Shown here: piece by piece, positions 7,820 to 23,734 of the stretch | Layout: every line of letters begins with the position of its first letter | How positions within the stretch are numbered: position 1 is the first letter of the stretch | Position numbers and translations under genes: made by a program | The notes under the pieces: generated by a model | The model's input: only the letters and a program-made list of their open reading frames with translations | Databases searched by the model: none | What the model was told of the DNA's origin: nothing | NCBI GenBank assembly: GCA_028291545.1 | Contig: JAQGHR010000089.1 | Location: 1-64,000 of the forward strand | DNA: 64,000 nucleotides | DNA from: Planctomycetota bacterium | Lineage (GTDB): Bacteria; Planctomycetota; Planctomycetia; Isosphaerales; Isosphaeraceae | Direction of reading: 5' to 3'

Positions 7820-8649
7820 TCTCGATCTGGTCGGAGGGCGTGGCCGACGAGAACATGTCCGAGGCGATCCTCGTCGATCAGGCCGGCGTGATCCGGCGAC
7901 ATCCCTGGTGGCTCGCGCGAGCCCGGCTGACCGTGTCGCTGCTGAAGACGCTTGAAGTCGTCCCGCCTTCACGCGTCCTTGACGCGGGCTGTGGCTGGGG
8001 GGTCACGCTGGAAGCGCTGGAAAATCGAGGATACCAGGCCGTCGGAATGGATATCTCCGGGCGTGCCCTGGAGATGCTCGACCGTCGGCGCGGCGGCAGA
8101 TCTCTTGCACAAGCCGACCTGACACGGCCCATGCCCGAGGGCCTGGAACCGTTCGACGCGGTCCTGGCTCTGGATGTCATCGAGCATCTTGATGACGACC
8201 GTTCCGCCGTCGAGCGTCTCGGCCAGCTCGCGCGCCCGGGAGGTATCGTGATCGTTAGCGTTCCCGCGATGCCCGAGATGTTCAGCGAATTCGATCAGAT
8301 CCAGGGTCACCGCCGCCGCTATCTGCCCGATACCCTCCGCGGCGCATTCTCACGGACGGGCCTGGAGCTGGAGCGCGTCTTCTGGTGGGGTTCCTGGCTC
8401 GTCCCCACCTTGAAACGACAGCGACGTCGCCCACTTCGGGCCGTGCCGGGCGAGTCCCCCTCGGCAACCTACGGCCGATACCTGCGACTGCCGCCCTGGC
8501 CACTACCCCAGATCATGAATGCAGCGTTTGCATTCGAACACGGGCGAGCGATCGCCGGCCAGCTCCGGCGCGGAACATCTCTATTCGCGATCGCCAGGAA
8601 ATCACAAATACAAATATCAACATCTATAAAATACGTGACCGGCTCGTAG
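7816..8649 (+). CDS. Class I SAM-dependent methyltransferase
   Basis: A 277-residue methyltransferase. Motif I reads VLDAGCGWGVTLEAL, the acidic residue after strand 2 lies in GMDISGRAL, and motif IV is FDAVLALDVIEHLDDD, followed by GGIVIVSVPA. This is the Methyltransf_11/UbiE-like pattern used on small molecules and lipid or sugar substrates. The ATG at 7816 overlaps the glycosyltransferase stop as ATGA, so the two are probably translated together and may act on the same glycan or lipid. The open frame extends upstream, but only inside the glycosyltransferase gene. The substrate is inferred from context and is uncertain. Confidence 0.85.
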   Translation: MISIWSEGVADENMSEAILVDQAGVIRRHPWWLARARLTVSLLKTLEVVPPSRVLDAGCGWGVTLEALENRGYQAVGMDISGRALEMLDRRRGGRSLAQADLTRPMPEGLEPFDAVLALDVIEHLDDDRSAVERLGQLARPGGIVIVSVPAMPEMFSEFDQIQGHRRRYLPDTLRGAFSRTGLELERVFWWGSWLVPTLKRQRRRPLRAVPGESPSATYGRYLRLPPWPLPQIMNAAFAFEHGRAIAGQLRRGTSLFAIARKSQIQISTSIKYVTGS

Positions 8650-8760
8650 CCATGGAGTACTGAGCCACGGAAGAAAAATATCACCCGGGCCTTTATGGTT
8701 CGCCGCCGGCCCAGCATAAAGGAGGGCTGGAATTGCGACGCATTACCCGAAGGTCCCCCC

Positions 8761-11700
8761 ATGGCCGATGCTAATCGCTGCCCGAACTGCGGCGCAGATC
8801 TCGCCTCGAATGCCGCCGATGGCCTCTGCCCTCGCTGCCTGTTGGGTCAGGCGGCGGCGGGCGGTTCTTCCATCCCCGTCGACGGCTCCGCCACGACCGG
8901 CCCCGCGGCCCCGGGCTCCAGACGCCCGCCCGAGTCGACGGAGGGCAACTCTTACGAGACCAAAGCTTTTGTATCCCGGCCAGCAGGCGATACAGTCTCC
9001 CCCCCGGTGGATGCCGGCGAGTGGCCGCACACCACGGACAACGCGACAGGAACGGCCGACGGGCCCGCAGGCTCGCGCGACCTTCCTCGTGGCACCGCCA
9101 TCCGCTACTTCGGCGACTACGAACTTCAGAAGGAGCTGGGCCGCGGCGGAATGGGCGTGGTTTACAAAGCACTCCAGGTCAGTCTCAACCGGCCCGTCGC
9201 TCTCAAGATGATCAAGTCCGGGATGCTCGCCGACGACGCCCAGCTGCAACGGTTCCAGAATGAGGCCGAGGCCGTTGCGCTGCTCGATCACGCGGGGATC
9301 GTGCCGGTGTACGAGGTCGGCGAGCACGAAGGCCAGCGCTATTTCAGCATGAAGCTCGTGGAGGGCGGCAACCTCGCCGAGCAGCTCGCGGCGATGAAAG
9401 ACAACCCTCGTGCCGCGGCGACACTTCTCGCCGAGACCGCCGAGGCCGTCCACCACGCCCACATGCGGGGGATACTGCACCGCGACCTGAAGCCCGCGAA
9501 CATCCTGGTCGATGCCGAAGGCCATCCCCACGTAACCGACTTCGGCCTGGCGAAGCGGGTGGAAGGCGACGTGGAAATGACCCAGAGCGGCGCGATCCTC
9601 GGCACGCCATCCTACATGAGCCCGGAGCAAGCGACCGGTCGGCGAGGTTCGATCACCACGGCCACGGATGTTTACGGACTGGGCGCAATTCTCTACGCAT
9701 TATTGACCGGTAGAGCCCCCTTCGGGGGTGACAGTGTCATCGAGACGCTCGATGCCGTGCGGACCCGCGCGCCCGAACCACCGACAAAGCTCAATCACAG
9801 CACACCCTACGACCTGAACACGATTTGCCTGAAATGCCTGGAAAAGGACCCTCGCCGACGGTATGCCTCGGCCCATGAACTCGCCGTGGATCTGAACCAC
9901 TGGCTCAATTCTAGGCCAATCACCGCGCGGCGGGTCGGGGCGGTGGAACGGGGGTGGCTGTGGTGCAAGCGGCGGCCGGCGGTCGCGATGCTCACAGGGG
10001 CCGTGCTGCTGGCCATCATTGCTGGAACCACCGCCGTCTTCGCCGTTCAATCGCGAGCGAACGCCAAACTCAAGTCCTCCAATACGGCCCTCGAAAAGGA
10101 GCGTGGAAGGGTCGAGATCCGAGAACGCCAGGCCGTGGACGCGATCAGACGTTTCGGCGACGCGATCGCCGACGAGCCCGTCCTGAAAAACTCTCCCGCG
10201 CTCAACGATCTGCGGCGACGGCTTCTCGGCGAGCCAATTTCCTTTTTCCGCAACCTCCGCGATCAGCTACTGGCCGATACGGGGACCCGGCCAGAATCCC
10301 TGGCGAGCCTTTCCGCGGCGGTCTATCAGCACGCGTACCTGTCGCAAGCCGTCGGCGACCGTGTTGATGCCCACAAGAGCTTCACGGTCGGTCTCGCCGT
10401 CCTCGAACGCCTGGTCCGCGAACACCCCTCCGAGCCCAAGTTCAAGAGCAAGCTGGCCGCCTCACATTACGGGATGGGGTTCGTCCAGTCGTCCATCGGC
10501 CAGGCACGGGACGCCCGAGAATCGATCGAGCGAGCCAGCGCGATCTACGCCGATCTACTGCGACAGGTCCCGGGTGACCCGGACGCCCGGCAAGGACTGG
10601 CCCGGTGCCATCTCATGCTCGGAATGCTGGAATATCGCGCCGGCTACCCCGCGCCGGCCCTTGACTGGCTCGGCAAGGCCCGTGACGGGCTCAAGCAACT
10701 CCTGCCGCTCTCCAGGGAACCCTCCGGCCTTCGTGCCGAGCTTGTGATGTGTCACATCAACATCGGCGGAGTGGAGGAGGTCGTGGGGCGGTTCTCAGAC
10801 GCCCTCTCCGACTATCGCGAGGCCCTGAGGATTGCGGACCGCCTTGTCCTCGATCATCGGACCGTGGCCGCTTACCAGCTCGATCAGGCCAGGATCCACG
10901 GCAACATCGGCAAGATCCTGGGCATCACCGGTAAACCGGCCGAGGCCGAGGCAGCCCTGCAGAAGTCACGCAAGATCTACGAATCCCTGGTCGCGGAGTA
11001 CCCCTCGACCATCGATCACCAGAGCGGGCTCGCGAGCTGCTATCTCACACTGGCCCAGATCGCCGCCGTGACCGGGCGGCCGAGCGACTCCGAGTCGAGC
11101 CTCGGCAAGGCCAAAGCGATCTTCGAGCGACTGGCGGCCGAACATCCCGAGTCGCCGGACTTCGCAAGCGAACTTGGCGCGACCCTACACAATCTGGGGG
11201 AAATGCAACTCGACTTGCGAAAGTTCACTCAAGCTCGTGAACTGCTGCTCCAGGCGTTAACCTGGCAGCGCAAGGCGCTGGCCGCAAGCCCGGGAAACCC
11301 GCGCTACCGCCAGTGCATCAACGCCCATCTCACCGGTCTGATCCAAGCGGCCACGGCGATCGGGGACAAGGAGGCTGCCGAGGAGGCCCGAGCCGAAATG
11401 GTCCGGATCGACGCGTCCGATCCCCGCAAGGCGGCACTCGACGAACGCCTGACCAGCATCGCGAAGGGTGCGAAACCCAAGGATGACGCCGAGCGTCTGG
11501 CACTCGCCCTGCGGGCCTTCGAGATAAAACGCTTCGCCACCGCGGCAAGGCTCTGGGCCGAGGCCCTGGACGCCGATCCCAGGCTCGCCAACGACCGCCG
11601 GGCCGGGCATCGCTACAACTCCGCGTGCGCCGCAGTGCTCGCGGCCGCCGGACAAGGCAAGGATGACCCACCGCCCGATGACACGGCCAAAGCCAGGCTC

Positions 11701-11949
11701 CGTCGGCAGGCCCTCGATTGGCTCAGGGCCGAATGGGTGGCATGGGATCGTGTTGCGATGATGACCGCGCCGGGCGCCAAGGAAGCCGTCGCCAAGGCCC
11801 TGTCCCACTGGAAGGAAGACACCGACCTCGCCGGTATCCGCGGCGAGCAGGAGTTGGCCAGGCTGCCCTTGGACGAACGCAAGGAGTGGCTATCGCTCTG
11901 GGCGGACGTTGAGGTTCTTCTGAAACGGACCCAGGATGACAAACGCTGA
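8761..11949 (+). CDS. Zinc-ribbon Ser/Thr protein kinase with TPR tail
   Basis: A 1,062-residue membrane kinase of the PknB type. It starts with a zinc ribbon (C7, C10, C23, C26), then a proline- and serine-rich linker. The kinase domain (about 120-395) has [11 protein letters not shown], the ATP lysine in [17 protein letters not shown] and DFGLAK, so the catalytic residues are intact. One membrane helix (about 404-428) follows, then roughly 600 residues of helical TPR-like repeats. ATG 8761 was chosen because the zinc ribbon starts at once. The longest frame adds 22 unlikely residues. Planctomycetes encode many such kinases; the signal and target are unknown. Confidence 0.9.
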   Translation: MADANRCPNCGADLASNAADGLCPRCLLGQAAAGGSSIPVDGSATTGPAAPGSRRPPESTEGNSYETKAFVSRPAGDTVSPPVDAGEWPHTTDNATGTADGPAGSRDLPRGTAIRYFGDYELQKELGRGGMGVVYKALQVSLNRPVALKMIKSGMLADDAQLQRFQNEAEAVALLDHAGIVPVYEVGEHEGQRYFSMKLVEGGNLAEQLAAMKDNPRAAATLLAETAEAVHHAHMRGILHRDLKPANILVDAEGHPHVTDFGLAKRVEGDVEMTQSGAILGTPSYMSPEQATGRRGSITTATDVYGLGAILYALLTGRAPFGGDSVIETLDAVRTRAPEPPTKLNHSTPYDLNTICLKCLEKDPRRRYASAHELAVDLNHWLNSRPITARRVGAVERGWLWCKRRPAVAMLTGAVLLAIIAGTTAVFAVQSRANAKLKSSNTALEKERGRVEIRERQAVDAIRRFGDAIADEPVLKNSPALNDLRRRLLGEPISFFRNLRDQLLADTGTRPESLASLSAAVYQHAYLSQAVGDRVDAHKSFTVGLAVLERLVREHPSEPKFKSKLAASHYGMGFVQSSIGQARDARESIERASAIYADLLRQVPGDPDARQGLARCHLMLGMLEYRAGYPAPALDWLGKARDGLKQLLPLSREPSGLRAELVMCHINIGGVEEVVGRFSDALSDYREALRIADRLVLDHRTVAAYQLDQARIHGNIGKILGITGKPAEAEAALQKSRKIYESLVAEYPSTIDHQSGLASCYLTLAQIAAVTGRPSDSESSLGKAKAIFERLAAEHPESPDFASELGATLHNLGEMQLDLRKFTQARELLLQALTWQRKALAASPGNPRYRQCINAHLTGLIQAATAIGDKEAAEEARAEMVRIDASDPRKAALDERLTSIAKGAKPKDDAERLALALRAFEIKRFATAARLWAEALDADPRLANDRRAGHRYNSACAAVLAAAGQGKDDPPPDDTAKARLRRQALDWLRAEWVAWDRVAMMTAPGAKEAVAKALSHWKEDTDLAGIRGEQELARLPLDERKEWLSLWADVEVLLKRTQDDKR

Positions 11950-12539
11950 GCAGGTGGCTGCGTTTCCACGTAGGGTGGCGTCAGTCGCCGGAGGCGACGC
12001 AACCCACCAGGATTCGGCCAGGCCGGGTGCGGTGGGTTGCGTGGCCTTCCAGGATAGATGTCGGATGCGTCAAGGCATTTCAGGCATCCCGAGATCGCCC
12101 GATGCCGGTATCCGTGGGAGCAGCACTGACGAGCGCGGCGGTTCGGCATCACTATCGGGCTCTAGTCGAACGAATCGTTCTACGTTATACTCTCGCGGAG
12201 AGCGAGTTTGGGCGCGGATTGACCGCGATCGGTTCCCGATCAGATCGGGCGGCCAAGATCCCGGCGAATCCGTGCAACGCGACAGCCGTGTTGCTGGTTC
12301 TCTCCCCATGCGAACGGCGTTTGCGCTTCGGTGAAACAAGACTGATCGGGCCGGTCGCACGATCCGTGCCGATTGGTCTCCTTCCGCACAGCCGCCCGAC
12401 CGGGCCGTCTCCTGGAATTACTCATGGAAGCGATCTTCCCGGCCCCGGCGCGTACGGACGTCCCGTTCGCTTGGGAGTGAATCACGCCGAGTCCTGTCCC
12501 GTCCCTTTCTTCCTCAGAATATCGGAGCCGATCACCACC
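11950..12539. other. 590-bp gene-free leader region upstream of glnN
   Basis: No gene is supported here, although the glnN frame is open upstream. Near the kinase stop lies a 12-bp inverted repeat (11997-12042). A TATACT hexamer at 12186-12191 could be a -10 element, but no good -35 was found at the right distance. The long leader upstream of a nitrogen-regulated gene could hold a regulatory element. No known riboswitch was recognised. Confidence 0.4.
11997..12042 (+). repeat. Inverted repeat resembling a dispersed intergenic element
   Basis: Arms ACGCAACCCACC (11997-12008) and GGTGGGTTGCGT (12031-12042) pair perfectly over 12 bp around 22 nt. The flanking text GTAGGGTGGCG resembles widespread GTAGGGTGG-type dispersed repeats found between bacterial genes. 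It lies 48 bp after the kinase stop and may also serve as its terminator. Confidence 0.45.
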
Positions 12540-14720
12540 ATGTCCACCGCCCGCGAAGCCGCCGTTGACGCTGTCACGGCGTGGAAGAGTACCGGAACCC
12601 GCATTAATTTCCAGGAGACACCGGTCGGCGACCTGTTCGGCGTCAACGTGTTCTCCGATTCCGTCATGAAAGATCGGTTGCCCTCGGCCATTTACAAGGC
12701 CATTCGCGAGACCATCAAGCTCGGCAAGCCGCTCGACCCGTCGGTCGCCGACTCCGTCGCCGAGGCGATGAAGACCTGGGCGATCGAGAAGGGCGCGACC
12801 CACTATACGCACTGGTTCCAGCCGATGACCGGCTTGACGGCCGAGAAGCACGACAGCTTCCTCGCCCCCACCGGCGACGGCAAGGCCGTTGCCGAGTTCT
12901 CCGGCGGCGAGTTGATCCGCGGCGAACCCGACGCGTCGAGCTTCCCCTCCGGCGGCATCCGCGCGACGTTCGAGGCCCGTGGGTACACCGCCTGGGACCC
13001 TACCAGCCCGGCGTTCATCCTCGAAAACCCGAACGGCACGACGCTCTGCATCCCCACCGCGTTCTGTAGCTGGACCGGCGAGGCCCTCGACAAGAAGACC
13101 CCGGTGCTTCGCTCGATGGAGGCCCTGAGCAAGCATGCCCTCCGGATCTTGAAGCTGTTCGGGTCGAAGGCCGAGCATGTCTATGCCACCTGCGGTCCCG
13201 AGCAGGAATACTTCCTGATCGACAAGAACTTCTACTTCGCTCGCCCCGACCTGATCAACGCGGGCCGGACCCTGTTCGGCGCCAAGCCGCCGAAGGGCCA
13301 GGAGATGGAGGACCACTACTTCGGCTCCATCCCCGAGCGCATCCTGGCCTGCATGCTCGAGACCGAGATGGAACTCTGCAAGCTCGGTGTCCCGGTCAAG
13401 ACCCGCCACAACGAGGTCGCCCCGGCTCAGTACGAGATCGCACCGATCTTCGAGAACGCCAACGTCGCCACCGACCACAACATGCTCCTGATGGAGACCA
13501 TGAAGCGGATCGCCGACCGCTACGGCCTGCAACTCCTCCTGCATGAGAAGCCGTTCGCGGGTGTGAACGGCTCGGGCAAGCACCTGAACTGGTCGATGTC
13601 CGACGACCTGGGCAACAACCTCCTGAAGCCCGGCGCGACCCCGCACGACAACGCGCAATTCCTGGTCTTCCTCGCCGCGGTTCTCCACGCCGTGGCCAAT
13701 TACGGCGAGTTGCTTCGCGTGTCGGTCGCTACCGCCGCCAACGACCACCGACTCGGTGCGAACGAGGCCCCTCCGGCGATCATCTCGGTGTTCCTGGGCG
13801 ACATGCTCCAGGACATCGTCGAGCAGATCGAGAAGGGCGGCGCCAAGAGCACCAAGCAGGGCGGCACGATGACGATCGGCGTCAGCGTCCTGCCCCCCCT
13901 GCCGAAGGACGCGGGCGACCGCAATCGAACCAGCCCGTTCGCCTTCACCGGCAACAAATTCGAGTTCCGCGCGGTCGGCTCCAGCCAGTCGATCGGCGGG
14001 CCGAACGTGGTCATGAACACGATCGTCGCCGACAGCATGTGCAACATCGCCGACAAGCTGGAAGCGGCCGTCAAGGCGGGCAAAGACCTGAACTCCGAGA
14101 TCCAGGCGCTGCTGCCCAAGCTGATCGCCGAGAGCAAGAAGGTGATCTTCAACGGCGACGGCTATACCGAGGCCTGGCACGCCGAGGCCGCCAAGCGTGG
14201 TCTGCCGAATAAGAAGAGCACCACCGACAGCCTGCCCGACCTGATCTCGCCCAAGTCGATCGCCCTGTTCGGCAAGCACGGCGTCTTCACCGAGCGTGAA
14301 GTTCACTCTCGCTACGAGATTCTTCTGGAGAACTACAAGAAGACGATCGCCATTGAAGCGTTGCTCACTTATCAGATCGGCCAGCGCCAGATTGTTCCCG
14401 CTGCCCTCCGCTATCAGGCCGAGGTCGCCCAATCCGTCTCCAACCTGAAGGGCGCCGGGGTCACCGTCCCCAAGACGCAGACGGCTCTCCTGAATGAACT
14501 GACCTCGACCATCGAGGCCCTTCAGGGCGCCCTCGACAACCTCTCCGAGGTCTCCGACCACCACGCCGAGGGCGACAGCCTGGCCCACGCCAAGTACTCG
14601 CACGAGAAGGTCATCCCCGCCATGACCGCCGTACGCGCCGCTGGCGACAAGCTCGAAGGCCTCGTCGCGGCCGACCTCTGGCCCCTGCCGACCTACCAGG
14701 AGATGCTGTTCATCAAGTAA
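12540..14720 (+). CDS. glnN: Glutamine synthetase type III
   Basis: A 726-residue glutamine synthetase of the large GSIII class (usual length about 700-730). It makes glutamine from glutamate, ammonium and ATP. GSIII-typical stretches include [16 protein letters not shown] near residue 24, [27 protein letters not shown], the ATP-site [13 protein letters not shown] and [20 protein letters not shown]. The ATG at 12540 gives the normal N-terminus, whereas the longer open frame would add 171 unrelated residues. A perfect terminator hairpin follows. Together with gltB and gltD a few kilobases away it provides a complete GS-GOGAT route. No GSI gene is present in the window. Confidence 0.95.
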   Translation: MSTAREAAVDAVTAWKSTGTRINFQETPVGDLFGVNVFSDSVMKDRLPSAIYKAIRETIKLGKPLDPSVADSVAEAMKTWAIEKGATHYTHWFQPMTGLTAEKHDSFLAPTGDGKAVAEFSGGELIRGEPDASSFPSGGIRATFEARGYTAWDPTSPAFILENPNGTTLCIPTAFCSWTGEALDKKTPVLRSMEALSKHALRILKLFGSKAEHVYATCGPEQEYFLIDKNFYFARPDLINAGRTLFGAKPPKGQEMEDHYFGSIPERILACMLETEMELCKLGVPVKTRHNEVAPAQYEIAPIFENANVATDHNMLLMETMKRIADRYGLQLLLHEKPFAGVNGSGKHLNWSMSDDLGNNLLKPGATPHDNAQFLVFLAAVLHAVANYGELLRVSVATAANDHRLGANEAPPAIISVFLGDMLQDIVEQIEKGGAKSTKQGGTMTIGVSVLPPLPKDAGDRNRTSPFAFTGNKFEFRAVGSSQSIGGPNVVMNTIVADSMCNIADKLEAAVKAGKDLNSEIQALLPKLIAESKKVIFNGDGYTEAWHAEAAKRGLPNKKSTTDSLPDLISPKSIALFGKHGVFTEREVHSRYEILLENYKKTIAIEALLTYQIGQRQIVPAALRYQAEVAQSVSNLKGAGVTVPKTQTALLNELTSTIEALQGALDNLSEVSDHHAEGDSLAHAKYSHEKVIPAMTAVRAAGDKLEGLVAADLWPLPTYQEMLFIK

Positions 14721-15084
14721 TGCAGGCGTTTGTCGAATGGTTCGGGTCTGCCCGAAATCATTGACACAAGTTCAGTCGCGGGGCCGGGATAATCTGACGA
14801 TATCCCGGCCCCGCATCATATTGGTCGGTGGTGAGATTTGGCCGGACACCCCATTCGAAGACGAAGGGGCACACGACTCAGCCGGTATCCGGCCGCGCCT
14901 CCGTCGCCCGCGAACTGGACGAGGATGGTCTTCGTGGCATCGTGGTCAGCCGCGGCGATCTTGACGGAAAGGCAACCGGCTCTGGGCAATATTTTTCCGA
15001 TTTGGTCGGTTCCCGCGGTACAAATCCCGTCTAAGATGGTTGGATATTGGGCTCCCGTAGTGTGGATCCGGTGGAGATTCCGCC
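14721..15084. other. Gene-free interval with two hairpins
   Basis: It contains the glnN terminator (14778-14814) and a second small stem-loop at 14849-14869 (CCCC-TTCG pairing with CGAA-GGGG, loop AAGA, one bulged A). The remainder should contain the promoter of the MsrB gene, but no clear hexamers were identified. Confidence 0.45.
14778..14814 (+). terminator. 14-bp perfect terminator-like hairpin after glnN
   Basis: Arms GCGGGGCCGGGATA (14778-14791) and TATCCCGGCCCCGC (14801-14814) flank a 9-nt loop, 57 bp after the glnN stop. The tail ATCATATTGG is AT-rich without a pure U-run. Confidence 0.7.
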
Positions 15085-15696
15085 ATGAAGCGTCTGATCG
15101 CACTCATCTCGTTCGCTTGTTTGCTTGCGTGTTCGGCCAGGGTCGATCCTACCTTGGCCGATGAGAAGGGAGGAACGGCGAAGGAGTCGGATGGAAATCG
15201 ACCGAAGCGCGTCGAGAAAACCAACGCGGAATGGGCAAAGATTTTGCCCAGGGAATCCTTTCTCGTGACCCGGATGAAGGCAACCGAGCCGGCTGGGACG
15301 GGGAAATACGCGAGATATCACGGCAAGGGGATCTTCGCGTGCATCTGCTGTGGAACCGAGCTTTTCGACGCCAGGACGAAGTTCGAGTCGGGGACCGGGT
15401 GGCCGAGTTTCTACAAGGCGATCTCGAACGACCGGATCGTGACGCAAGAGGACCATGGCGACCCGAGTGAGCTTCGTATCGAGGTCATGTGTGCCACGTG
15501 CGATGCTCATCTTGGCCACGTCTTCCAGGACGGTCCACCGCCGACCGGTCTGCGATTTTGCATGAATTCCGCGGCCTTGAAGCTCGTTGGCACGCCGGTC
15601 AACGAGAAGGCGAAAACCGTCCCGAAGGGAAAGACGGTGAAGGTCGGTGGCACGACCAGCGACAAGGGCGCAGCGGGAAAAGCCAAGTCGATGTGA
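15085..15696 (+). CDS. msrB: Lipoprotein peptide-methionine (R)-S-oxide reductase
   Basis: A 203-residue MsrB with an N-terminal lipoprotein signal (hydrophobic stretch ending LLAC, Cys16 as the likely lipidated residue). It should reduce methionine-R-sulfoxide in exported proteins. The SelR domain has the structural zinc cysteines (CICC and CATC), GTGWPSF, AHLGHVFQDGP and the catalytic cysteine in RFCMNS. A Lys/Gly-rich tail of about 35 residues follows the domain. A separate shorter, apparently cytosolic MsrB is encoded at 50546-50941. The electron donor for this envelope form is not evident nearby. Confidence 0.92.
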   Translation: MKRLIALISFACLLACSARVDPTLADEKGGTAKESDGNRPKRVEKTNAEWAKILPRESFLVTRMKATEPAGTGKYARYHGKGIFACICCGTELFDARTKFESGTGWPSFYKAISNDRIVTQEDHGDPSELRIEVMCATCDAHLGHVFQDGPPPTGLRFCMNSAALKLVGTPVNEKAKTVPKGKTVKVGGTTSDKGAAGKAKSM

Positions 15697-15849
15697 CCCG
15701 TATTCGATGGGCTGCCTGACTCGATGATTTTGCGCGCAGACCTAACCGACTGTTCTTGGGGGTTTCGATCCGTCAAGGAGATGGATACCCTGTGAGGAAG
15801 CGTCGGGCCGCGGAATCGTTCCGGCGTTCACTCTCCCGGGAGAACGACG

Positions 15850-17430
15850 ATGAGCCGGCAATCGAATCGCAGGGATTTCCTCGCGGACGTGGGTCGCGGA
15901 ATGCTCGTGGCCGGAATCGGCCTGGGCACTGCCATGGACCTCGGGCTGACCTCGGCGTCCGCGATGGACGACCCCAAGAAGAAGCCGGAGAGCCTGGACT
16001 TCGGCTCGATGGAACCGCTCGTCGCGCTGATGCAGGAGACCCCGGGCGACCAGATCGTCGCGAAGGTCATCCAGCGGATGCGTTCCGGCACCGACCTCAA
16101 GACCCTGGTGGCTGCCGCGGCCCTGGCCAATGCACGCACGTTCGGCGGCGAGGATTACATCGGTTTCCATACGATGATGGCGCTGGCCCCGGCGTTCCAC
16201 ATGTCGGGCGAATTGACCGGAGACCGGGCCGCCTTGCCGGTCCTGAAAGTCCTTCGTCGCAACACCGGCCGGATTCAGGAATACGGCGGCCGTCCCAAGG
16301 AAGTCTTGCACACGGTTGAGCCGCTCTGCTGCTTGCCCGACGAACGATCGGGCGGGGAAGCGCTACGAGACGCGGTCCACAAGAGAGACGTTGATCTCGC
16401 GGAAGCGACGTTCGCCTTGCTCTCCGAAGGCAAGCCGCTGGACGCCTTCAACGAGTTGCTGATCGAGGTCCAGGATCACGCAGACGTCCACCGCGTCGTC
16501 ATGCCCTATCGCGCCTGGGACTTGCTCGGTGTGGTTGGCATGGAGAACGCGCACACGATGCTCCGCCAGTCGGTGCGCTACTGCGTGAAGAACGAGGGAC
16601 ACGCCAGCGCGAATCCAGACGGCAAGCGGATGCGGGCGCTACTGCCGAAGTTGCTCGACCAGTACAAGCTCGTCGGCAAGCCCCGAGGCCAGCGAGCGGC
16701 CGAAGATGGCTGGGTCGACAAGATGGCCAAGATCATCTTCGAGGGCTCACCCGAGACGGCGGCCGATGCCGCCGCGGCCGCGCTGGCGGAAGGGATCGTT
16801 CCGGAGGCCGTCGGCGAGGCCATCGCCCTGGCGGCGAATCAACTGGTTCTCCGCGACGCGGGACGGACCAAGCGGGAAGTCCAGCCCGGCAAGCCCGAAG
16901 GCAGCGTCCATGGCGACTCGATCGGGGTCCACGCTTGCGACTCGGCCAACGCCTGGCGGAACATGGCACGCGTGGCCAATGATCGCAATGCCTATGCGTG
17001 CCTGATCCTCGGGGCCTACCAGGTCGCCCGCGATCGCGTCGAACGCGGTGGCGACTTCCTCCACTGGCAGCCCCGGCCTCTGCACGAGCAACTTGAGGCG
17101 ATCAAGTCCTCTGATCCGTCGACCCTCCTGGCCGACGCCGAGTCCGCCATTAAGGCGAACGATCAGGCCCGCGCCTGCGCCCTGATCCACCGTTACGGAG
17201 AGCTCGGCCACGGCGCCCGTCCGGTGTTCGACCTCATGATCAAGTTCGCCACGAGCGAAGACGGCGCGCTCCACGCCGAGAAGTACTACCGCACCGTTTC
17301 CGAGGAATTCGCCTCCGCTCGCCCGAGCTTCCGCTGGAGACAGCTGGTCGCGCTCGCTCGGGTGACCGCGAGCGAATACGGCAAGACCGCACCAGGTTAT
17401 GAAGAGGCCTGCCGGATGCTCTCCGTCTAA
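15850..17430 (+). CDS. Tat-exported helical protein of unknown function (526 aa)
   Basis: Begins with a clear twin-arginine leader (SNRRDFLADVGRGMLVAGIG, cleavage expected near residue 37 after ASA). The mature part is almost entirely predicted helical, with many Ala/Leu-rich segments reminiscent of HEAT or TPR-like repeats. Conserved-looking histidines occur in FHTMMALAPAFHMS, VQDHADVHRVVMPY and NAHTMLRQS. Tat export suggests folding, perhaps with a cofactor, before transport. I do not recognise the family with confidence. It lies between msrB and gltD and converges on gltD across a strong shared terminator. Confidence 0.75.
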   Translation: MSRQSNRRDFLADVGRGMLVAGIGLGTAMDLGLTSASAMDDPKKKPESLDFGSMEPLVALMQETPGDQIVAKVIQRMRSGTDLKTLVAAAALANARTFGGEDYIGFHTMMALAPAFHMSGELTGDRAALPVLKVLRRNTGRIQEYGGRPKEVLHTVEPLCCLPDERSGGEALRDAVHKRDVDLAEATFALLSEGKPLDAFNELLIEVQDHADVHRVVMPYRAWDLLGVVGMENAHTMLRQSVRYCVKNEGHASANPDGKRMRALLPKLLDQYKLVGKPRGQRAAEDGWVDKMAKIIFEGSPETAADAAAAALAEGIVPEAVGEAIALAANQLVLRDAGRTKREVQPGKPEGSVHGDSIGVHACDSANAWRNMARVANDRNAYACLILGAYQVARDRVERGGDFLHWQPRPLHEQLEAIKSSDPSTLLADAESAIKANDQARACALIHRYGELGHGARPVFDLMIKFATSEDGALHAEKYYRTVSEEFASARPSFRWRQLVALARVTASEYGKTAPGYEEACRMLSV

Positions 17431-17434
17431 GAAT

Positions 17435-17487
17435 CGTCATGTCGGGTGGATCACACCTCTTGCGGCGTGATCCACCCGAGAATGACG
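17435..17487. terminator. Bidirectional terminator between the Tat protein gene and gltD
   Basis: Inner arms TCGGGTGGATCAC (17442-17454) and GTGATCCACCCGA (17467-17479) pair over 13 bp around a 12-nt loop. Outer CGTCAT (17435-17440) and ATGACG (17482-17487) extend it. It begins 4 bp after one stop and ends 10 bp before the convergent gene's stop, so it can serve both. Confidence 0.75.
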
Positions 17488-17497
17488 CGCTTCCGGC

Positions 17498-18970
17498 TCA
17501 GGCGAACGGCCGGTTGTGATTGCCGAAATCCAGCGGTTTGGGCAGGTCCGATTCGCCCATCAGGGCCTCGTCGATCGCGTGGGCGGCGTGCCGTCCTTCG
17601 GCGATCGCCCAGACGATCAAGCTCTGGCCACGGGTCATATCACCGGCGGTGAAGACCTTCTCGACGCTCGTTCGCTTGTTCGCGTCCGCCTTGACGTTGC
17701 CCATCCGGTCGAGCTCGACGCCGAGTTCTTCGAGCAGTCCCTTCCGCTCGGGTCCGACGAAGCCCATCGCCAGTAACACGAGATCGGCGGGATAGGTCTT
17801 CTCGGTGCCGGGGATCTCCACGAACTGCATCCGGCCGTCCACGGTCTTGAGCTCCACCTGAACGGTTTCGAGCGCCGTGACGCGCCCGTCGTCGCCGAGG
17901 AACTGCTTCGTATTGATCGAATACTCGCGAACCCCGCCCTCCTCGTGGGCCGAGGAAACGCGGAACACGTTCGACCACTGGGGCCAGGGGTTGAACGGGG
18001 CGCGATCGTCGGGAGGTCGTGGAACGATCTCGAACTGGTGGACACTCTTACAACCCTGCCGATGCGAGGTGCCGAGGCAGTCCGCGCCGGTGTCCCCGCC
18101 GCCGATGATGACGACGTGCTTGTTCTTGGCCGTGAAGTGAGGGTCGTCGGTCACCGTGTCGCCGGCAACACGCTGGTTCTGAAGCGGAAGGAAATCCATC
18201 GCGAAATGGATCCCCTTGAGCTCCCGGCCCGGGATCGGCAGGTCGCGAGCCAGGGTCGCGCCACCACAAAGGCAGATGGCATCGAAGTCATCGAGCAGAG
18301 ATTGCGCGGTCAGGTCCACGCCGACATTGACGCCGGGCTTGAAGATGACGCCTTCGGCCTCCATCTGGGCGAGGCGGCGGTCGAGCTTCCACTTCTCCAT
18401 CTTGAAGTCAGGAATGCCATAGCGGAGCAGGCCGCCGATCCGATCGGCTCGCTCGAAGACGGTCACGTCATGTCCGGCCCGGGCGAGTTGCTGGGCCACC
18501 GCCAACCCCGCCGGCCCGGAACCGATCACGGCGACGGTCTTGCCCGTCTTGACCTTGGGGGGCAACGGCACGATCCAGCCCTCGGACCATGCGCGATCGA
18601 CAATCGAGATCTCGATTTGTTTGATGGTCACCGGATCGTCGTTGATCCCCAACACGCACGAGGTTTCGCAGGGAGCCGGGCAGAGAGTGCCGGTAAATTC
18701 CGGAAAGTTGTTCGTGGCGTGCAGCCGCTCGATCGCCGCTCGCCACTGATCACGGTAGACCAGATCATTCCAGTCCGGGATCAGGTTCCCGAGTGGGCAG
18801 CCCTGGTGGCAGAACGGGATCCCGCAGTCCATGCATCGCGCGCCCTGCTCGCGAAGTGTCACGACGGCCAGGGGGTTGTAAACCTCCTTGTAGTCATGAA
18901 GCCGCTCCGGCACGGGGCGACGGGTCGGTGTGACGCGAGGAATCTCAAGAAATCCGGTCGGTTTGCCCAC
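17498..18970 (-). CDS. gltD: Glutamate synthase (NADPH) small subunit
   Basis: A 490-residue GltD. It passes electrons from NADPH through FAD and Fe-S clusters to GltB. Cysteine clusters [14 protein letters not shown] and CPAPCETSC lie in the N-terminal 110 residues. The FAD site is [17 protein letters not shown] and the NADPH site [12 protein letters not shown] 18970 is preferred because the protein then starts GKPTGFLEI, the family norm, with GAGG six bases upstream. A GTG at 19012 would add 14 residues and lacks a ribosome site. It lies 102 bp downstream of gltB on the same strand. Confidence 0.93.
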   Translation of the reverse strand: MGKPTGFLEIPRVTPTRRPVPERLHDYKEVYNPLAVVTLREQGARCMDCGIPFCHQGCPLGNLIPDWNDLVYRDQWRAAIERLHATNNFPEFTGTLCPAPCETSCVLGINDDPVTIKQIEISIVDRAWSEGWIVPLPPKVKTGKTVAVIGSGPAGLAVAQQLARAGHDVTVFERADRIGGLLRYGIPDFKMEKWKLDRRLAQMEAEGVIFKPGVNVGVDLTAQSLLDDFDAICLCGGATLARDLPIPGRELKGIHFAMDFLPLQNQRVAGDTVTDDPHFTAKNKHVVIIGGGDTGADCLGTSHRQGCKSVHQFEIVPRPPDDRAPFNPWPQWSNVFRVSSAHEEGGVREYSINTKQFLGDDGRVTALETVQVELKTVDGRMQFVEIPGTEKTYPADLVLLAMGFVGPERKGLLEELGVELDRMGNVKADANKRTSVEKVFTAGDMTRGQSLIVWAIAEGRHAAHAIDEALMGESDLPKPLDFGNHNRPFA

Positions 18971-19072
18971 GGAAAACCTCGGTGACAAGGACTGTCCGAA
19001 ACCTGTGTTCACAATTTTGTTTGTATGACAACGTGTTTCTGACGCACGGCGTGCCTCAGTCGGATCGACTGG

Positions 19073-23632
<4,560 letters not shown>

Positions 23633-23689
23633 CGTTGCTACCCTTTCGCGGGGGCCATCAGACCGGCCCAATCGGGTCGTCTTAATTCA

Positions 23690-23703
23690 TTCCAGAGTTG
23701 GAA
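23690..23703. promoter_or_regulatory. Dyad in the LysR-gltB intergenic region
   Basis: TTCC-N6-GGAA dyad, 58-71 bp upstream of the gltB ATG. Its place suits an operator, but it does not match the ATTG/CAAT arms of the palindrome upstream of the LysR gene. The call is weak. Confidence 0.25.
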
Positions 23704-23734
23704 AGTGGGAGGCGGCGAAATCGGTCGCCGGGCC

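Noticed and set aside
12240..14603. A 787-codon open frame on the minus strand, opposite glnN
   Set aside because: The sense strand encodes a complete GSIII. The antisense product is Val/Gly/Asp-rich without motifs.
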